DNA of 64,000 nucleotides from Candidatus Gastranaerophilales bacterium (GCA_944322725.1 CALUPU010000005.1:78342-142341); one strand, 5' to 3'. Positions 1-10,026 are shown, numbered from the stretch's first letter. Program-made: numbers and translations. Notes: generated by a model not told the origin, from the letters alone.

Positions 1-522
1 TACAGGCAGTCCCAGCATCATTTTCATTGTACCAAACAGACCTTCTGTTACTCTGTTTCCGTCATATTTTGCTACGGTTCTCGGATTAATTTCTATATAA
101 TTGGCATGCCTTCCCCATTTATCACCGAAGTTCGGTGAAGGTATGTACGGAGGTATTCCCGGATACTGCTTATCCGGCTTTATAAGAGTACACAATGATT
201 GGATGGTTCTTTCAGGAGTGAGTTTCAGTAATTCATTAGGATAAGCGTTTATCCATTTTTTACCGTTCACCTGATACAGATGGTTTTTTGTCCAATTATC
301 TTCATAGACATCGTTTCTGCCTGTTGAAATCCAGAACAATTTTTTTAACGGCTGAGGGTCACCATAATAACCTTTAAAAGAAATAAGTGATTTGTTTAGG
401 GCTGATTTTTGCATGTCAAAAAGTGCAAAATTATTTTGCGTGCTTAATTTTGCATACGGTTTTGTTTGTGTTTTCAGGCTGTAAGTATTATTTACATTAC
501 CCTTGGAAACTGTTTTATCCAT
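1..522 (-). CDS. Hypothetical protein, N-terminal part only (cut by window edge)
   Basis: An open frame on the minus strand starts at ATG 522 (protein begins MDKTVSKGNVNNTYSL) and runs without a stop off the left edge, giving 174 residues. An in-frame ATG at 540 is also possible. There is no signal peptide or membrane segment. The visible part is basic and rich in aromatic residues and proline, with a stretch reading GDKWGRHANYIEINPRTVAKYDG at about residues 135-157. I do not recognise the family. No Shine-Dalgarno precedes either ATG, but TGTTATGAT, an extended -10 on the minus strand, lies just upstream of 522. It is divergent from the secreted protein at 678. Confidence 0.6.
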   Translation of the reverse strand, partial: MDKTVSKGNVNNTYSLKTQTKPYAKLSTQNNFALFDMQKSALNKSLISFKGYYGDPQPLKKLFWISTGRNDVYEDNWTKNHLYQVNGKKWINAYPNELLKLTPERTIQSLCTLIKPDKQYPGIPPYIPSPNFGDKWGRHANYIEINPRTVAKYDGNRVTEGLFGTMKMMLGLPV

Positions 523-639
523 AAAAATTGCCCGTATCATAACAGCAGTAAAACACGAACAGGATATATTTTGCTAGTAAACGTAAATATTTTCTAACAT
601 GTATGGATTTTAATTTTAAAAGGTAGTAGTATAGTCTTG

Positions 640-645
640 TATAAT
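640..645 (+). promoter_or_regulatory. Probable -10 box for the 678 gene
   Basis: TATAAT lies 32 nt before the start codon, preceded by TTG. A weak -35 (TTAAAA, 616-621) sits 18 nt upstream. The divergent gene ending at 522 shares this intergenic region. Confidence 0.4.
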
Positions 646-677
646 TTATTATTGTTGGATTAAGTGAGGATGTTATT

Positions 678-965
678 ATGAAAAAGATTTGTACACTTGC
701 ACTTTTGGTATCTATGGTTTTAATGAGTACACCTGCTGCTTTTGCGGGAACACACGGTACCGATGGTCAGGTAACAGGTAAATCAATTGCCGGTGGATTG
801 GCATCATTAATTATATGGCCCGGTATCGGACAAATCGTTAATGACCAAAAAACAGATAAAGTCGTAACACACGCACTGCTCGGTTTGACTGGTATATTCA
901 GATTCTGGTCTTGCTATGACGGTATTGCAAACCGTAACGGCGGTGTATGGCACAACAGAATCTAG
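678..965 (+). CDS. Small secreted or membrane-associated orphan protein
   Basis: A 95-residue protein. Residues 1-23 form a typical signal peptide (MKK, hydrophobic core, then AFA before the cut). The mature part has a hydrophobic stretch with SLIIWPGIGQIVN, a second hydrophobic stretch (VVTHALLGLTGIFRF) and a tail rich in Gly, Asn and Trp. The pattern recalls short TM2-like envelope proteins, but no catalytic motif is visible. The start is supported by the SD-like TGAGGA about 8 nt upstream. It is followed after 73 nt by another secreted protein. Function unknown. Confidence 0.6.
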   Translation: MKKICTLALLVSMVLMSTPAAFAGTHGTDGQVTGKSIAGGLASLIIWPGIGQIVNDQKTDKVVTHALLGLTGIFRFWSCYDGIANRNGGVWHNRI

Positions 966-1038
966 TTTTTCGAAAAAATATTTATATCTCGTATTAATTA
1001 CGGATTCAAATTATAAAAAACCGATTTAAAATTAAGGT

Positions 1039-1983
1039 ATGAAGAAGATTATTTCAAGCTTAATTTTGGTCGGTTTTTTATTTATGCAGCTTCCTGCTGT
1101 ATTTGCTAAGGAAACATTGCCCGAATTGCCGGCATTACCTGATTTTGATACGGTACTGCCTCCTGATGGCGCGGATGTTTTTGCCCCTTCTTCACAGCCT
1201 GCTCAGGTGGCGCCAAAACAGCCGGCAAAAACTGTGACATCATCTTCTCCCGCTGTATCTAAACCGGCACAACAGACTCCTGTACAGACAAAACAGCAGT
1301 CAGCCGTACCCAAAACTGTTGTAACTCAACCGCCTGCAGCAACACAAAAACCTGTAAATACAACAAATAACAGTTATTATAAAAATAATATAAAAAACTC
1401 GTATGTCGTGCCAAGAGGCAAAAAGTTTAAAGTCCGCCTCCAGCAGACCGTGTCAGACAAAACACCTGAAGGTACAAGGATAAGCTTTGTAAGCACTTAT
1501 CCAGAGACAGCAACGTATGTTACAGTGCCTGCGGGAACGGTTTTTAAAGGCAGAGTTTCAAATTCTCACCCTCCTTACTGGACAGGAAACGGCGGTCTTA
1601 TTGTAATAAATGTTGATCAGATGGTGTATCGCGGCAGAACTTATGAAATCAATGCCAAAGTCAGCGTTGCTAACGGAAAACGTATTTTTCTAAATAATAT
1701 AAAAGGCAAGAGAATGTATTTTCAAAGCTTTCCAAAAGCAATGAAACCGGGTTCCACATTCTTTAAGAAAATGTGGAAAGTAACCTGCAAACTTGCACAA
1801 AACGACAGCGGAGTCGAAATAATTCTGACCCCGTTTTCGTTATTGACAGGCACACTGGTTTATGCGGTGAATTTTGTGGCATCGCCTGTTCTTGCAATCT
1901 TTTATAAAGGAAAATCTATAACTATTCCCAAGGATTCACCTTTTACAATCCAGCTTAGAGAAGACGCTGTTTTGTTAAAATAA
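1039..1983 (+). CDS. Secreted protein with Pro/Gln/Thr-rich linker
   Basis: A 314-residue protein with a signal peptide (about residues 1-23, ending VFAKE). Residues 25-120 are a low-complexity linker rich in Pro, Ala, Gln, Thr and Val. From about 125 comes a globular domain beginning VVPRGKKFKVRLQQTVSDKTPEGTRI that looks beta-rich, with a late hydrophobic stretch (LLTGTLVYAVNFVASPVLAIFY). The VPxGKKFxV and VPAGTVFKGRV patterns recall outer-membrane TrbI/VirB10-like or SH3-like beta folds, but I cannot name the family. The C-terminus meets the tail of the opposite-strand gene almost without gap. Confidence 0.65.
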   Translation: MKKIISSLILVGFLFMQLPAVFAKETLPELPALPDFDTVLPPDGADVFAPSSQPAQVAPKQPAKTVTSSSPAVSKPAQQTPVQTKQQSAVPKTVVTQPPAATQKPVNTTNNSYYKNNIKNSYVVPRGKKFKVRLQQTVSDKTPEGTRISFVSTYPETATYVTVPAGTVFKGRVSNSHPPYWTGNGGLIVINVDQMVYRGRTYEINAKVSVANGKRIFLNNIKGKRMYFQSFPKAMKPGSTFFKKMWKVTCKLAQNDSGVEIILTPFSLLTGTLVYAVNFVASPVLAIFYKGKSITIPKDSPFTIQLREDAVLLK

Positions 1984-2292
1984 CTAATTAATAACACAAT
2001 TATTCAGGTATTCTATTGTATTAATCTTATTTTCATAAAGGTATTTTAAAAAATCCAGATGTTCGCGGCTGATTGAAGATAAAACAATATTTATCTCAAA
2101 TCCGTCCGAGCAAAACGGCTCGTAGTCATAGATTACGTAGCTGTTATATTTGCTTTTCCATTCTTTTCTTTCAATTTTACAGTTATTTTCGGCTGCAACA
2201 TCTTCAAGCCAGGGCAATATATCCTTACTTACATTATTAAATTCAATTTGATGTCGTTGATTTATGCCGTCTGTGTATCTTTCAGTAAGCAT
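1984..2292 (-). CDS. Small cytosolic hypothetical protein
   Basis: The frame can be read further upstream, but I place the start at ATG 2292 (MLTERYTDG). The sequence before it reads AGAGAGGAG, a strong Shine-Dalgarno about 8 nt away, and the longer version would swallow the metX promoter region. The result is 102 residues with no signal peptide and mixed alpha/beta character (EINIVLSSISREHLDFLKYL). No family is recognised. It is divergent from metX. Confidence 0.6.
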   Translation of the reverse strand: MLTERYTDGINQRHQIEFNNVSKDILPWLEDVAAENNCKIERKEWKSKYNSYVIYDYEPFCSDGFEINIVLSSISREHLDFLKYLYENKINTIEYLNNCVIN

Positions 2293-2465
2293 TACAAGAC
2301 TCCTCTCTAAGATATCCATTGTTAGTTTAAGTTTCTTTTGCAAAATAAAAAATAGACCAATGTATAATAATCTGTTGTAAAAAAGTGCAATCTTTTTTTC
2401 TGCAGAAACCAAATTAGCAAAAATTTGTGTTATCATAATCCACATAATGTAAAGGGGCTTTTTAA

Positions 2466-3602
2466 TTGGTTTATCCAAAAGCAGATTCCGTAGGAATTAC
2501 ACGGACAAAATATTTTACGATACAAGACAGGATTCTTTTAGAGTCGGGCAGGGAATTTGGTCCGCTACAGGTGGCTTACGAAACCTATGGAACACTGAAC
2601 GATAAAAAAGATAATGCAATTTTGCTGCTGCACGCTTTGACGGGCGATGCCCATGCTGCAGGTTATCACAGCGAGGAGGATAAAAAGCCCGGCTGGTGGG
2701 ATGATATGGTTGGTCCCGGGAAAGCTTTTGACACTAACAAGTATTTTGTAATTTCGTCTAACATGCTGGGCGGATGTTCCGGAACTACCGGTCCCTGCTC
2801 AATTAATCCCGAAACAGGCAGACCTTACGGTCTGGACTTCCCTGTAATAACCATTGAGGACGCTGTAAAAGTACAGAAAAAGCTTATTGATTTTTTAGGC
2901 GTTAAAAGACTCATTGTTGCAGGCGGGTCAATGGGCGGTATGCAGGCTCTGGAATGGTCTATAGCACATGCTGATATGGTAGAAGCGGTTATAATTATTG
3001 CCTCCACAAGCCGTTTAACAGCACAGGGTATTGCATTTAATGCAGTCGGCAGGAACGCTATTCTTTCTGACCCTGATTTTAACAACGGGGATTATTACGA
3101 TAAAGAAAAACAGCCTGAAAGAGGGCTGGCTATTGCAAGGATGGTGGGGCATATTACTTATCTTTGTGAAGAATCCATGCACAATAAATTCGGCAGGCGT
3201 TTTCAGGACAAAGACAAACCAAACTTTGATTTTAATATAGACTTTCAGGTAGAAAGCTATCTTGAACATCAGGGTCAGGTATTTGTAGACAGGTTTGATG
3301 CAAACAGCTATCTGTATATTACAAAAGCCGTGGACTACTTTGACCTTGCGCAAAAGCACGGCTCTTTAAAGCAGGCTTTTGAAAAGACAAAGGCTCGTTT
3401 TCTTGTGATGTCTTTTACAACTGACTGGCTGTTCCCGACATCTCAGTCCAAAGAAATTGTGCAGGCATTAATCAAAGCCGGAAAGGATGTCTCTTTCTGC
3501 GAGATAGAATCCCCCTGCGGGCATGATGCGTTTCTTCTGGAATTTGAAACACAGACTAAAATTGTAAAAAGTTTTCTGGCAAAGGGGGCACAAGGTGAAT
3601 AA
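2466..3602 (+). CDS. metX: Homoserine O-acetyltransferase
   Basis: Acylates the hydroxyl of L-homoserine, using acetyl-CoA in most homologues, in the cytosol: the first committed step of methionine synthesis. The 378-residue alpha/beta-hydrolase has the family nucleophile elbow GGSMGGMQALEW (Ser near residue 155), the early LLLHALTGDAHAAG and NMLGGCSGTTGP blocks, and the late TTDWLFP and SPCGHDAFLLE blocks with the catalytic Asp and His. The start is a TTG codon preceded by AAAGGGG about 9 nt upstream. The 3' end overlaps metW by 8 nt, the usual metX-metW pair. Some family members use succinyl-CoA, which I cannot exclude. Confidence 0.93.
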   Translation: MVYPKADSVGITRTKYFTIQDRILLESGREFGPLQVAYETYGTLNDKKDNAILLLHALTGDAHAAGYHSEEDKKPGWWDDMVGPGKAFDTNKYFVISSNMLGGCSGTTGPCSINPETGRPYGLDFPVITIEDAVKVQKKLIDFLGVKRLIVAGGSMGGMQALEWSIAHADMVEAVIIIASTSRLTAQGIAFNAVGRNAILSDPDFNNGDYYDKEKQPERGLAIARMVGHITYLCEESMHNKFGRRFQDKDKPNFDFNIDFQVESYLEHQGQVFVDRFDANSYLYITKAVDYFDLAQKHGSLKQAFEKTKARFLVMSFTTDWLFPTSQSKEIVQALIKAGKDVSFCEIESPCGHDAFLLEFETQTKIVKSFLAKGAQGE

Positions 3603-4209
3603 TCCTCAAGAATCCCTGCATTTAAACTATTCCGTAATTACGGAATATATTGAACCTTATTCCAGAGTCCTTGATTTGGGCTGCGGAGAAGGTGATTTGC
3701 TCAAGATGCTTATTGAAAAAAAACACTGCACGGGTTCGGGTATTGAAATTGACCAGAACAATGTTATTGCTTCAATTCAAAAAGGTCTGTCTGTTGTACA
3801 GGGCGATATTGATGAAGGCTTGAAGGAATTTCTTGAGGATGAATATGATTATGTTATTTTGAATCAGACTTTGCAATCAACGGAAAAGCCGGACTATGTA
3901 ATAGAAGAGATGCTTCGTGTAGGTAAAAAAGTTGTTGTAAGCTTCCCGAATTTTGGCTACTGGCGTGTTCGCTTTTATCTTTTTTTTAAAGGCAGGATGC
4001 CGAAATCAAAGATGCTGCCTTTTTGCTGGTATGACACGCCGAACATCCATCTTTTGACGATAGAAGATTTTTTTGATTTTTGTAAGGAACGCAGCATTAA
4101 GGTAGAAAAACAGGTTTATATTAAACGCGGAAAAATCAGCAGGAATCCTTTTACAAGGCTATTTACGAATTTTTTATGCGAAGAAGCAATATTTCTTATA
4201 CAAAAATAA
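3595..4209 (+). CDS. metW: Methionine biosynthesis protein MetW (SAM-dependent methyltransferase fold)
   Basis: A 204-residue class I methyltransferase fold with motif I VLDLGCGEGDLL (residues 24-35), an acidic end of strand 2 (GIEID) and the MetW-typical NFGYWRVRFYLFFKGRMPKS and WYDTPNIHLLTIEDF blocks. In other bacteria MetW is needed with MetX for homoserine acylation. The start is a GTG inside the end of metX, preceded by AAGGGGG, so the two are translationally coupled. Confidence 0.92.
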   Translation: MNNPQESLHLNYSVITEYIEPYSRVLDLGCGEGDLLKMLIEKKHCTGSGIEIDQNNVIASIQKGLSVVQGDIDEGLKEFLEDEYDYVILNQTLQSTEKPDYVIEEMLRVGKKVVVSFPNFGYWRVRFYLFFKGRMPKSKMLPFCWYDTPNIHLLTIEDFFDFCKERSIKVEKQVYIKRGKISRNPFTRLFTNFLCEEAIFLIQK

Positions 4210-4253
4210 TTTTATCGTTCATACAAATGGTTATAGTGCAATTTACAAAAAAA

Positions 4254-4262
4254 TGGTATTAT
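4254..4262 (+). promoter_or_regulatory. Possible extended -10 promoter of transketolase
   Basis: TGGTATTAT fits the TGn-TATAAT extended -10 pattern with one mismatch and lies 48 nt before the start codon. No good -35 is seen, as expected for extended -10 promoters. Confidence 0.35.
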
Positions 4263-4310
4263 TGAATTTAGGTTAAAATTGAGACCCGTACACAGTTAGA
4301 AGGAAAGAAA

Positions 4311-6299
4311 ATGACAACTATTGATGAAAAATCCGTCAATGCATTGCGCATACTGGCGGCAGATGCTATCCAAAAAGCCAATTCCGGACATCCCGGACTC
4401 CCTCTGGGTGCTGCTCCTATGGCTTATGAACTGTTTAGCAAATATCTCAATTTTAGCTGCAAAAATCCTCACTGGTTTAATAGAGACAGATTTATCCTGT
4501 CAGCAGGTCACGGTTCTGCTCTTTTATATGCAATGAACCATTTGTTCGGCTGCGGTTTGACAATAGAAGATATAAAAGATTTCAGACAACTGGGCTCCAA
4601 AACACCCGGACACCCTGAATATGCACATACTCCGTTTGTTGAAGCAACAACTGGACCTCTGGGTGCAGGCATGGGTATGGCTGTGGGTATGGCAATGGCT
4701 CAGGCGCATATTGCATCTGTTTTTAACAAGCCTGATTATCAGATTATTGACAATTATACATACGTGCTCGGCGGTGACGGATGTATGATGGAGGGCATTT
4801 CGTCAGAAGCTTTTTCAATTGCGGGCTGCTTAAAACTTGACAAATTGATAGTCATTTATGACAGCAACAAGATTACAATCGAAGGTTCAACAGATTTGAC
4901 ATTTACAGAAAATGTTGAAAAACGTATGCAGTCCTTCGGTTTCCAGACAATTACCGTTGAAGACGGCAATGACCTTGCTGCAATCGGTAAAGCCATTGAA
5001 CAGGCAAAAGCAGAAAAGACTATGCCTTCATTTATTACGGTAAAAACAACTATAGGCTACGGCTGTCCGGCAAAACAGGGGAAAGCAAATTCCCATGGCG
5101 AGCCTCTCGGGGTCGATAATGTGGCAGAACTTCGAAAAACACTCTGCTGGGATTATGAAGAACCCTTCTATGTTCCTGAGGAAGTATACGAACATTGCAA
5201 AAAAATTGCACTTGAAAAATCAAAAAAAGAAGAAGAATGGAACAAACTCTTTGAAGAATATTCTGCAAAGTATCCTGATATGAAAGAATTATGGGACAAA
5301 TACCACACTGAGATTGATGAAAAAACTTTATTAAACGATGTTGATTTCTGGGCTTGTTCTGATAAAGACGAGGCAACAAGAACCTCTTCCGGAAATATTT
5401 TAAACAGAGTAAAATCATTGATGCCGAATCTTCTCGGCGGAAGTGCTGATTTAGGGCCGTCAAATAAAACATATTTAAAAGAAGAAGGTGAGTTTTCTTC
5501 TGAAAATTATGCCGCAAGAAACATTCACTACGGTGTCAGAGAGCAGGCAATGGCTGCAATAGCTAACGGCATTGTGCTCTACGGCGGATTAAAGACTTAT
5601 GTTGCGACTTTCTTTGTATTCAGTGATTATATGAAACCTATGGCAAGGCTTTCATCGCTTATGGAATTGCCCGTAACTTATGTGTTTACGCATGACAGCA
5701 TAGGTGTAGGCGAAGACGGTCCAACTCACCAGCCTGTGGAACAGCTTGCAATGCTTCGTTCTACGCCAAACTTCATTACTTATCGTCCTGCCGACGCGAC
5801 AGAAACCGCTGCAGGATGGTATATTGCGCTTACAAGCAAAAAAACGCCGGTTGGTCTTGTTTTGACCAGACAAAATATTTCAAAATGCCGCGAAACAAAC
5901 AAAGACGGAGCATTGAAGGGTGCTTATGTTATTGCGAAAGAAACAAAAAACAAGCCTGACGGTATTATTATTGCCAGCGGGTCAGAGGTGGAACTTGCAT
6001 TGAAAGCGCGTGAAGAACTGTTAAAAGACGGTTTTGATGTGCGTGTTGTCAGTATGCCTTCTATGGAACTTTTTGACGGACAGCCGGAAGAATACAGACA
6101 GAGCGTGCTTCCGGATGATGTTAGAAAGCGTCTTGTTGTGGAAGCTTTAACTTCATTTGGCTGGGGCAAGTATATCGGACTGGATGGAAAGGCTCTTACA
6201 ATGGATACTTTTGGTGCGTCTGCGCCTGCAAAGGTTTTGTTTGAAAAGTACGGTTTCACTGTGGAAAATGTTGTTAAGCAAATGAAGTCTGTTTTGTAA
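4311..6299 (+). CDS. tkt: Transketolase
   Basis: Thiamine-diphosphate enzyme of the pentose phosphate pathway, moving two-carbon ketol units between sugar phosphates. It has 662 residues, the normal length. Visible motifs: KANSGHPGLPLGAAPMAY at the N-terminus, the SAGHGSALLY block, the ThDP-binding GDGCMMEGISSEA (about residue 153), the Glu-bearing NIHYGVREQAMAAIANG in the pyrimidine domain, and SIGVGEDGPTHQPVEQLA. The start follows GAAGGAAAG at good spacing. It is monocistronic and convergent with leuC. Confidence 0.96.
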   Translation: MTTIDEKSVNALRILAADAIQKANSGHPGLPLGAAPMAYELFSKYLNFSCKNPHWFNRDRFILSAGHGSALLYAMNHLFGCGLTIEDIKDFRQLGSKTPGHPEYAHTPFVEATTGPLGAGMGMAVGMAMAQAHIASVFNKPDYQIIDNYTYVLGGDGCMMEGISSEAFSIAGCLKLDKLIVIYDSNKITIEGSTDLTFTENVEKRMQSFGFQTITVEDGNDLAAIGKAIEQAKAEKTMPSFITVKTTIGYGCPAKQGKANSHGEPLGVDNVAELRKTLCWDYEEPFYVPEEVYEHCKKIALEKSKKEEEWNKLFEEYSAKYPDMKELWDKYHTEIDEKTLLNDVDFWACSDKDEATRTSSGNILNRVKSLMPNLLGGSADLGPSNKTYLKEEGEFSSENYAARNIHYGVREQAMAAIANGIVLYGGLKTYVATFFVFSDYMKPMARLSSLMELPVTYVFTHDSIGVGEDGPTHQPVEQLAMLRSTPNFITYRPADATETAAGWYIALTSKKTPVGLVLTRQNISKCRETNKDGALKGAYVIAKETKNKPDGIIIASGSEVELALKAREELLKDGFDVRVVSMPSMELFDGQPEEYRQSVLPDDVRKRLVVEALTSFGWGKYIGLDGKALTMDTFGASAPAKVLFEKYGFTVENVVKQMKSVL

Positions 6300-6348
6300 A
6301 GACGATTATCTAATTTATAGGTTTGCATAAAGAAGGCAGTTTTTTGTT

Positions 6349-7623
6349 TTAAATCTTTTGCAACTCCTCAGGTGACGCAATTCTGCCTAATACTGCACTT
6401 GCAGCAGCAACAGCCGGAGAAGCAAGGTAAACCTCACTTTTTACATGTCCCATACGACCGACAAAATTCCTGTTTGTTGTCGAAATACATCTTTCACCTT
6501 CTGCAAGAATCCCTGCCCATCCGCCAAGACAAGGGCCGCATGTGGGGGTAGAAACAGCACCCTGCGCTTTAATTATCGTTTCTATATATCCGAGTTTTAA
6601 TGCTTTGAGATAAATATCCTGTGTTCCGGGGAAAACCAGCAGGCGTACATCAGGATGTACCTTTCTGCCTTCAAGAATTTCTGCTGTAACCTTTAAATCC
6701 GACAACCTGCCGTTTGTGCAACTTCCTATAACTGCCTGATGTATTTTTATATCACCAACCTGCGATATAGGCTTAGTATTTTCAGGCAGATGCGGGAAAG
6801 CAACCGTAGGCTCGATATCAGATACATCATAAACAAGAACTTTTTCGTATTGTGCATCTTCATCGCTTGTGAAAAAGACAGGTTCTCTAAGACTTCTGCC
6901 TTCAAGATAATCTTTTGTAATTTTATCCGGAATAATAATCCCTGCTTTTGCTCCTGCTTCTATCGCCATATTGCAGATTGTAAGCCGTCCGTCCATATCC
7001 ATTTGTTCAATGGCACTTCCGCCTATTTCAAGAACCTTGTACAAAGCCCCGTCTACCCCGATGTCTCCTATGAGATGAAGTATCAGGTCTTTGGCACTTA
7101 CCCATTTATTGAGTTGTCCGTTAAATTCTACTTTTATGGTAGGAGGCACTTTAAACCATGTTTCACCTGATGCCATTGCACAGGCAAGGTCTGTAGAACC
7201 TACACCCGTTGAAAAAGCACCCAGTGCACCGTAAGTGCAGGTGTGAGAATCTGCTCCTATTATTAAATCTCCTGCGGTGACAATCCCTTTTTCCGGCAAA
7301 AGGGCGTGCTCAATCCCCATTCTTCCTACTTCAAAATAGTTTTTGAGATTCTGTTCTTTGGAGAATTCTCTTACCATTTTTGCCTGCTGTGCGGATTTAA
7401 TATCTTTGTTCGGGACAAAATGGTCGGGAACAAAGACCACTCTTTCTTTATCAAAAACTTTTTCTACACCGATTTTTTGAAATTCTTTTATTGCAACAGG
7501 ACCCGTAATATCGTTAGCCAGAGTTATATCAAGCTTTGCACTGATAAGCTGTCCGGGCTTTACTTCCTCAAGCCCTGCGTGTGCTGCAAGAATTTTTTCT
7601 GCAATGGTCATTGGTCCTGTCAT
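6349..7623 (-). CDS. leuC: 3-isopropylmalate dehydratase large subunit
   Basis: Iron-sulfur hydro-lyase that isomerises 2-isopropylmalate to 3-isopropylmalate in leucine synthesis, working with a LeuD small subunit not present in this window. The 424-residue protein is the shorter type of LeuC. The 4Fe-4S cysteines are in SCTNGR and PTCGPCLGG, and [21 protein letters not shown] is the substrate block. The ATG at 7623 is preferred because AAAGGAG lies 10 nt upstream; the second ATG (residue 5) has none. Homoaconitase-type members look similar, so substrate is inferred. Confidence 0.88.
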   Translation of the reverse strand: MTGPMTIAEKILAAHAGLEEVKPGQLISAKLDITLANDITGPVAIKEFQKIGVEKVFDKERVVFVPDHFVPNKDIKSAQQAKMVREFSKEQNLKNYFEVGRMGIEHALLPEKGIVTAGDLIIGADSHTCTYGALGAFSTGVGSTDLACAMASGETWFKVPPTIKVEFNGQLNKWVSAKDLILHLIGDIGVDGALYKVLEIGGSAIEQMDMDGRLTICNMAIEAGAKAGIIIPDKITKDYLEGRSLREPVFFTSDEDAQYEKVLVYDVSDIEPTVAFPHLPENTKPISQVGDIKIHQAVIGSCTNGRLSDLKVTAEILEGRKVHPDVRLLVFPGTQDIYLKALKLGYIETIIKAQGAVSTPTCGPCLGGWAGILAEGERCISTTNRNFVGRMGHVKSEVYLASPAVAAASAVLGRIASPEELQKI

Positions 7624-7822
7624 AATAATTAAACTCCTTTTTTATATTTTATTACAAAAAATAAAATGTTAAAATAAATTTACAAATGCTCGAAACGCAA
7701 TAATAATCTGTAATTAAATGTTATTGTCAGGGCTTTTTTTGCATTAACATCTAAAGTCTTATTCAAATTGGACCGATACAAAACGTGTATTAATTTTATT
7801 CAGGAATGAAAGGTGTGTGCGT

Positions 7823-9985
7823 ATGACATTTGACGGAAAAATGAAAATTGGCGAAGGACAAAAGTATGATGTCAATCAAGTTTCTAAAGAAGGTCTATCT
7901 GAAGAAGACCTAGCTCAAATTGAGAAAAAGAACAAGAAGATGATTGATATTTATAATGTAGATGGGCAAAAAGGTCTTTCTTCTTTGGAATTATCACGTG
8001 CTATGGATGGTTTTCAATTGGCAGATACTAATAATGACGGTGAATTGTCCAGAAAAGAACTAAAAGCTTGGGCTGATAAAATTAATAAAGAAAACCTTTT
8101 AGAAGGTGATAATGCTGTTTCTTTCAGGGATTTAAAAAGGTTTCTTAAAGATATTACAAAAGCCACAAAAGGACACGAAAAAGGAGCTACAGCTGATATT
8201 CGTTTTGATGGAAATGTTGAATTAATAGCCGAAGAGAAAGGTTGGACGCCGGTAGAAGGACAAGCAAGAACATTTGCGGATAAAGACGGCAGAGCGTATA
8301 TTGCAGATCAAGATCAAAACATGATATTACGTGCTAAATACGATGAAAAAAGTAAAAAATATGTGGAAATGACGGATCAGGATATTTATCAGCAAGATTC
8401 TCAAATTTATGCTGATAAAAATGGGTTCTCTCATGTAGATGATTCAGCATTGTATACAAAAAATGGTGAAAGTCCTGATAAAAAATACTTTTTCTATGTA
8501 GATACCCAAGAAATGGTAAGGGTAAAAGAAAGTGGTGACGGGAATTATTCTGTAATGACTGCTGATGAAATAAAAGCAGAGGATGAAAAAATCGCAGCTG
8601 CTGAAAAAGCTAAACAGGAAGAGGCAGCCAGAAAGGCTGCTGAAGAAGCCAGAATAAAGGATTTACAAACACCAAAAGATTATACTGTTCAAAACGGCGA
8701 AACATTAACAGGTCTTTTGAAAAAATCTTTGAAGGCTCAGGGTATTGAAAATCCGACAAAAGAACAGATTGCCGAAGCAAAAGCAGAGTTTATAAAAAAT
8801 AACCCCAAAGGTGTTCACGGGCCGAAAGGTCAAGAAATCTTGTGGGCAGGTGATGTTGTAAAAATCGCTGGTAACCTTGAAAATAAAAACAATGCTGATG
8901 AAGTAAAAGCTGCTTACAGAGCATTTGATGCCAAGAAACGGGCAGAAGCTGAAGCTAAAGCAGAAAAGGAACGCCAGGCTCAGGCAAGAGAAGCAGAAAA
9001 ACAGGCAAAGGGGCTTCCTCCGTATGCTCCGGTTGAGCAAGAACCTGAATTGCCTAAAGCTGACCTAAATCCAAAGGTTCCCGGATTTAATATTCATAAT
9101 CCGTTAGATGATTTAAAAGGAAAAGATGATGTTAAAATTCCGTATGCTCCTCCAGCGTCATCTGTACCTGATAAAACGCCTGTGAATAAGGCAGATAAAC
9201 CGGAAACTGTACAAGGCAAAGAAGACAAACCTGACCCTAAAAAGATTGCAAACATGAATAAATACCCGTTGATGGAAGAATTGCCCAATGGTTACACTCG
9301 CCGTGATGCTCCAGGATATAATGACGCATATTTTGATAAGAACGGAAACAGAATTACTAAAGCTGAATATCAAAAAGTCAGAGGTCAAAAATCCAGGGAA
9401 ATCGATAATATGGTAAGTTCTCCTATTATCGAGCAGTTGCCCAACGGTTATACAAAACGCGATGTTCCTGGATTCAATGATGCTTATTATACAAAAGAAG
9501 GCAAGCGAATTACAAAGGCAGAGTATGAAGCAGCGAAAAAAGCCGGAGACACGAATCAGCCTGCATCTGCATCTTCTGCCCAAAAGCCTGTTAGTTCACA
9601 AGCAGCAGCAAATGCCGGAATGAAGTTTGATGCAAATGGTAATTCTACTAGTCATGAAGGATATAAGCTATTGACTGATGGTTCTGTTGTCAAATCGTTA
9701 GATGTCACAAAATCTAATGAGAATATTCCAGAACGATATCGAGACAATCCCAATGTCCCAAAAGTAAAAGCAGAAGTTAGATATGAATTTTATCAGAATG
9801 GACTAGTTAAGGCAATACGATTAAAAGAGATCAATCGTGGTGGACACGTTATGGAAACGGTAATTAAATATGACGATAAACCAGCTGATGCGAATGGAAG
9901 CCGTCGTTATCGCAGTGCAATAGGTTCTTATATGCATCTAGAAAATTATGATATTAATGTGTATAATCCAGATGCTCTTCCATAA
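7823..9985 (+). CDS. LysM/EF-hand protein with two C-terminal repeats, function unknown
   Basis: A 720-residue protein without a signal peptide. Near residue 65 is an EF-hand loop (DTNNDGELSRKE), probably paired with a degenerate one before it (NVDGQKGLSS). About residues 255-275 form an Ala/Glu/Lys-rich helix. DYTVQNGETLTGLL starts a LysM domain with an insertion, ending ILWAGDVVKIAG. A second charged helix and a Pro-rich linker follow, then two tandem repeats (LPNGYT[RK]RD, then NDAY and RITKAEY) identical at 24 of 33 aligned positions. The C-terminus carries a beta-rich domain. The start is ATG 7823 (AAAGG 9 nt before it) rather than GTG 7817. Confidence 0.75.
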   Translation: MTFDGKMKIGEGQKYDVNQVSKEGLSEEDLAQIEKKNKKMIDIYNVDGQKGLSSLELSRAMDGFQLADTNNDGELSRKELKAWADKINKENLLEGDNAVSFRDLKRFLKDITKATKGHEKGATADIRFDGNVELIAEEKGWTPVEGQARTFADKDGRAYIADQDQNMILRAKYDEKSKKYVEMTDQDIYQQDSQIYADKNGFSHVDDSALYTKNGESPDKKYFFYVDTQEMVRVKESGDGNYSVMTADEIKAEDEKIAAAEKAKQEEAARKAAEEARIKDLQTPKDYTVQNGETLTGLLKKSLKAQGIENPTKEQIAEAKAEFIKNNPKGVHGPKGQEILWAGDVVKIAGNLENKNNADEVKAAYRAFDAKKRAEAEAKAEKERQAQAREAEKQAKGLPPYAPVEQEPELPKADLNPKVPGFNIHNPLDDLKGKDDVKIPYAPPASSVPDKTPVNKADKPETVQGKEDKPDPKKIANMNKYPLMEELPNGYTRRDAPGYNDAYFDKNGNRITKAEYQKVRGQKSREIDNMVSSPIIEQLPNGYTKRDVPGFNDAYYTKEGKRITKAEYEAAKKAGDTNQPASASSAQKPVSSQAAANAGMKFDANGNSTSHEGYKLLTDGSVVKSLDVTKSNENIPERYRDNPNVPKVKAEVRYEFYQNGLVKAIRLKEINRGGHVMETVIKYDDKPADANGSRRYRSAIGSYMHLENYDINVYNPDALP

Positions 9986-9992
9986 AAGCAAA

Positions 9993-10026
9993 TAAAAAAA
10001 GACCTGATTAACGTCAGGTCTTTTTT
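9993..10026 (+). terminator. Rho-independent terminator after the LysM/EF-hand gene
   Basis: GACCTGA (10001-10007), a 6-nt loop and TCAGGTC, followed by six T and preceded by an A run. It separates this gene from the glgC operon. Confidence 0.9.

Noticed and set aside
2293..2478. Longer version of the 1984-2292 gene, reaching into the metX start
   Set aside because: The strong SD is at the shorter start, and the extension looks like promoter DNA.
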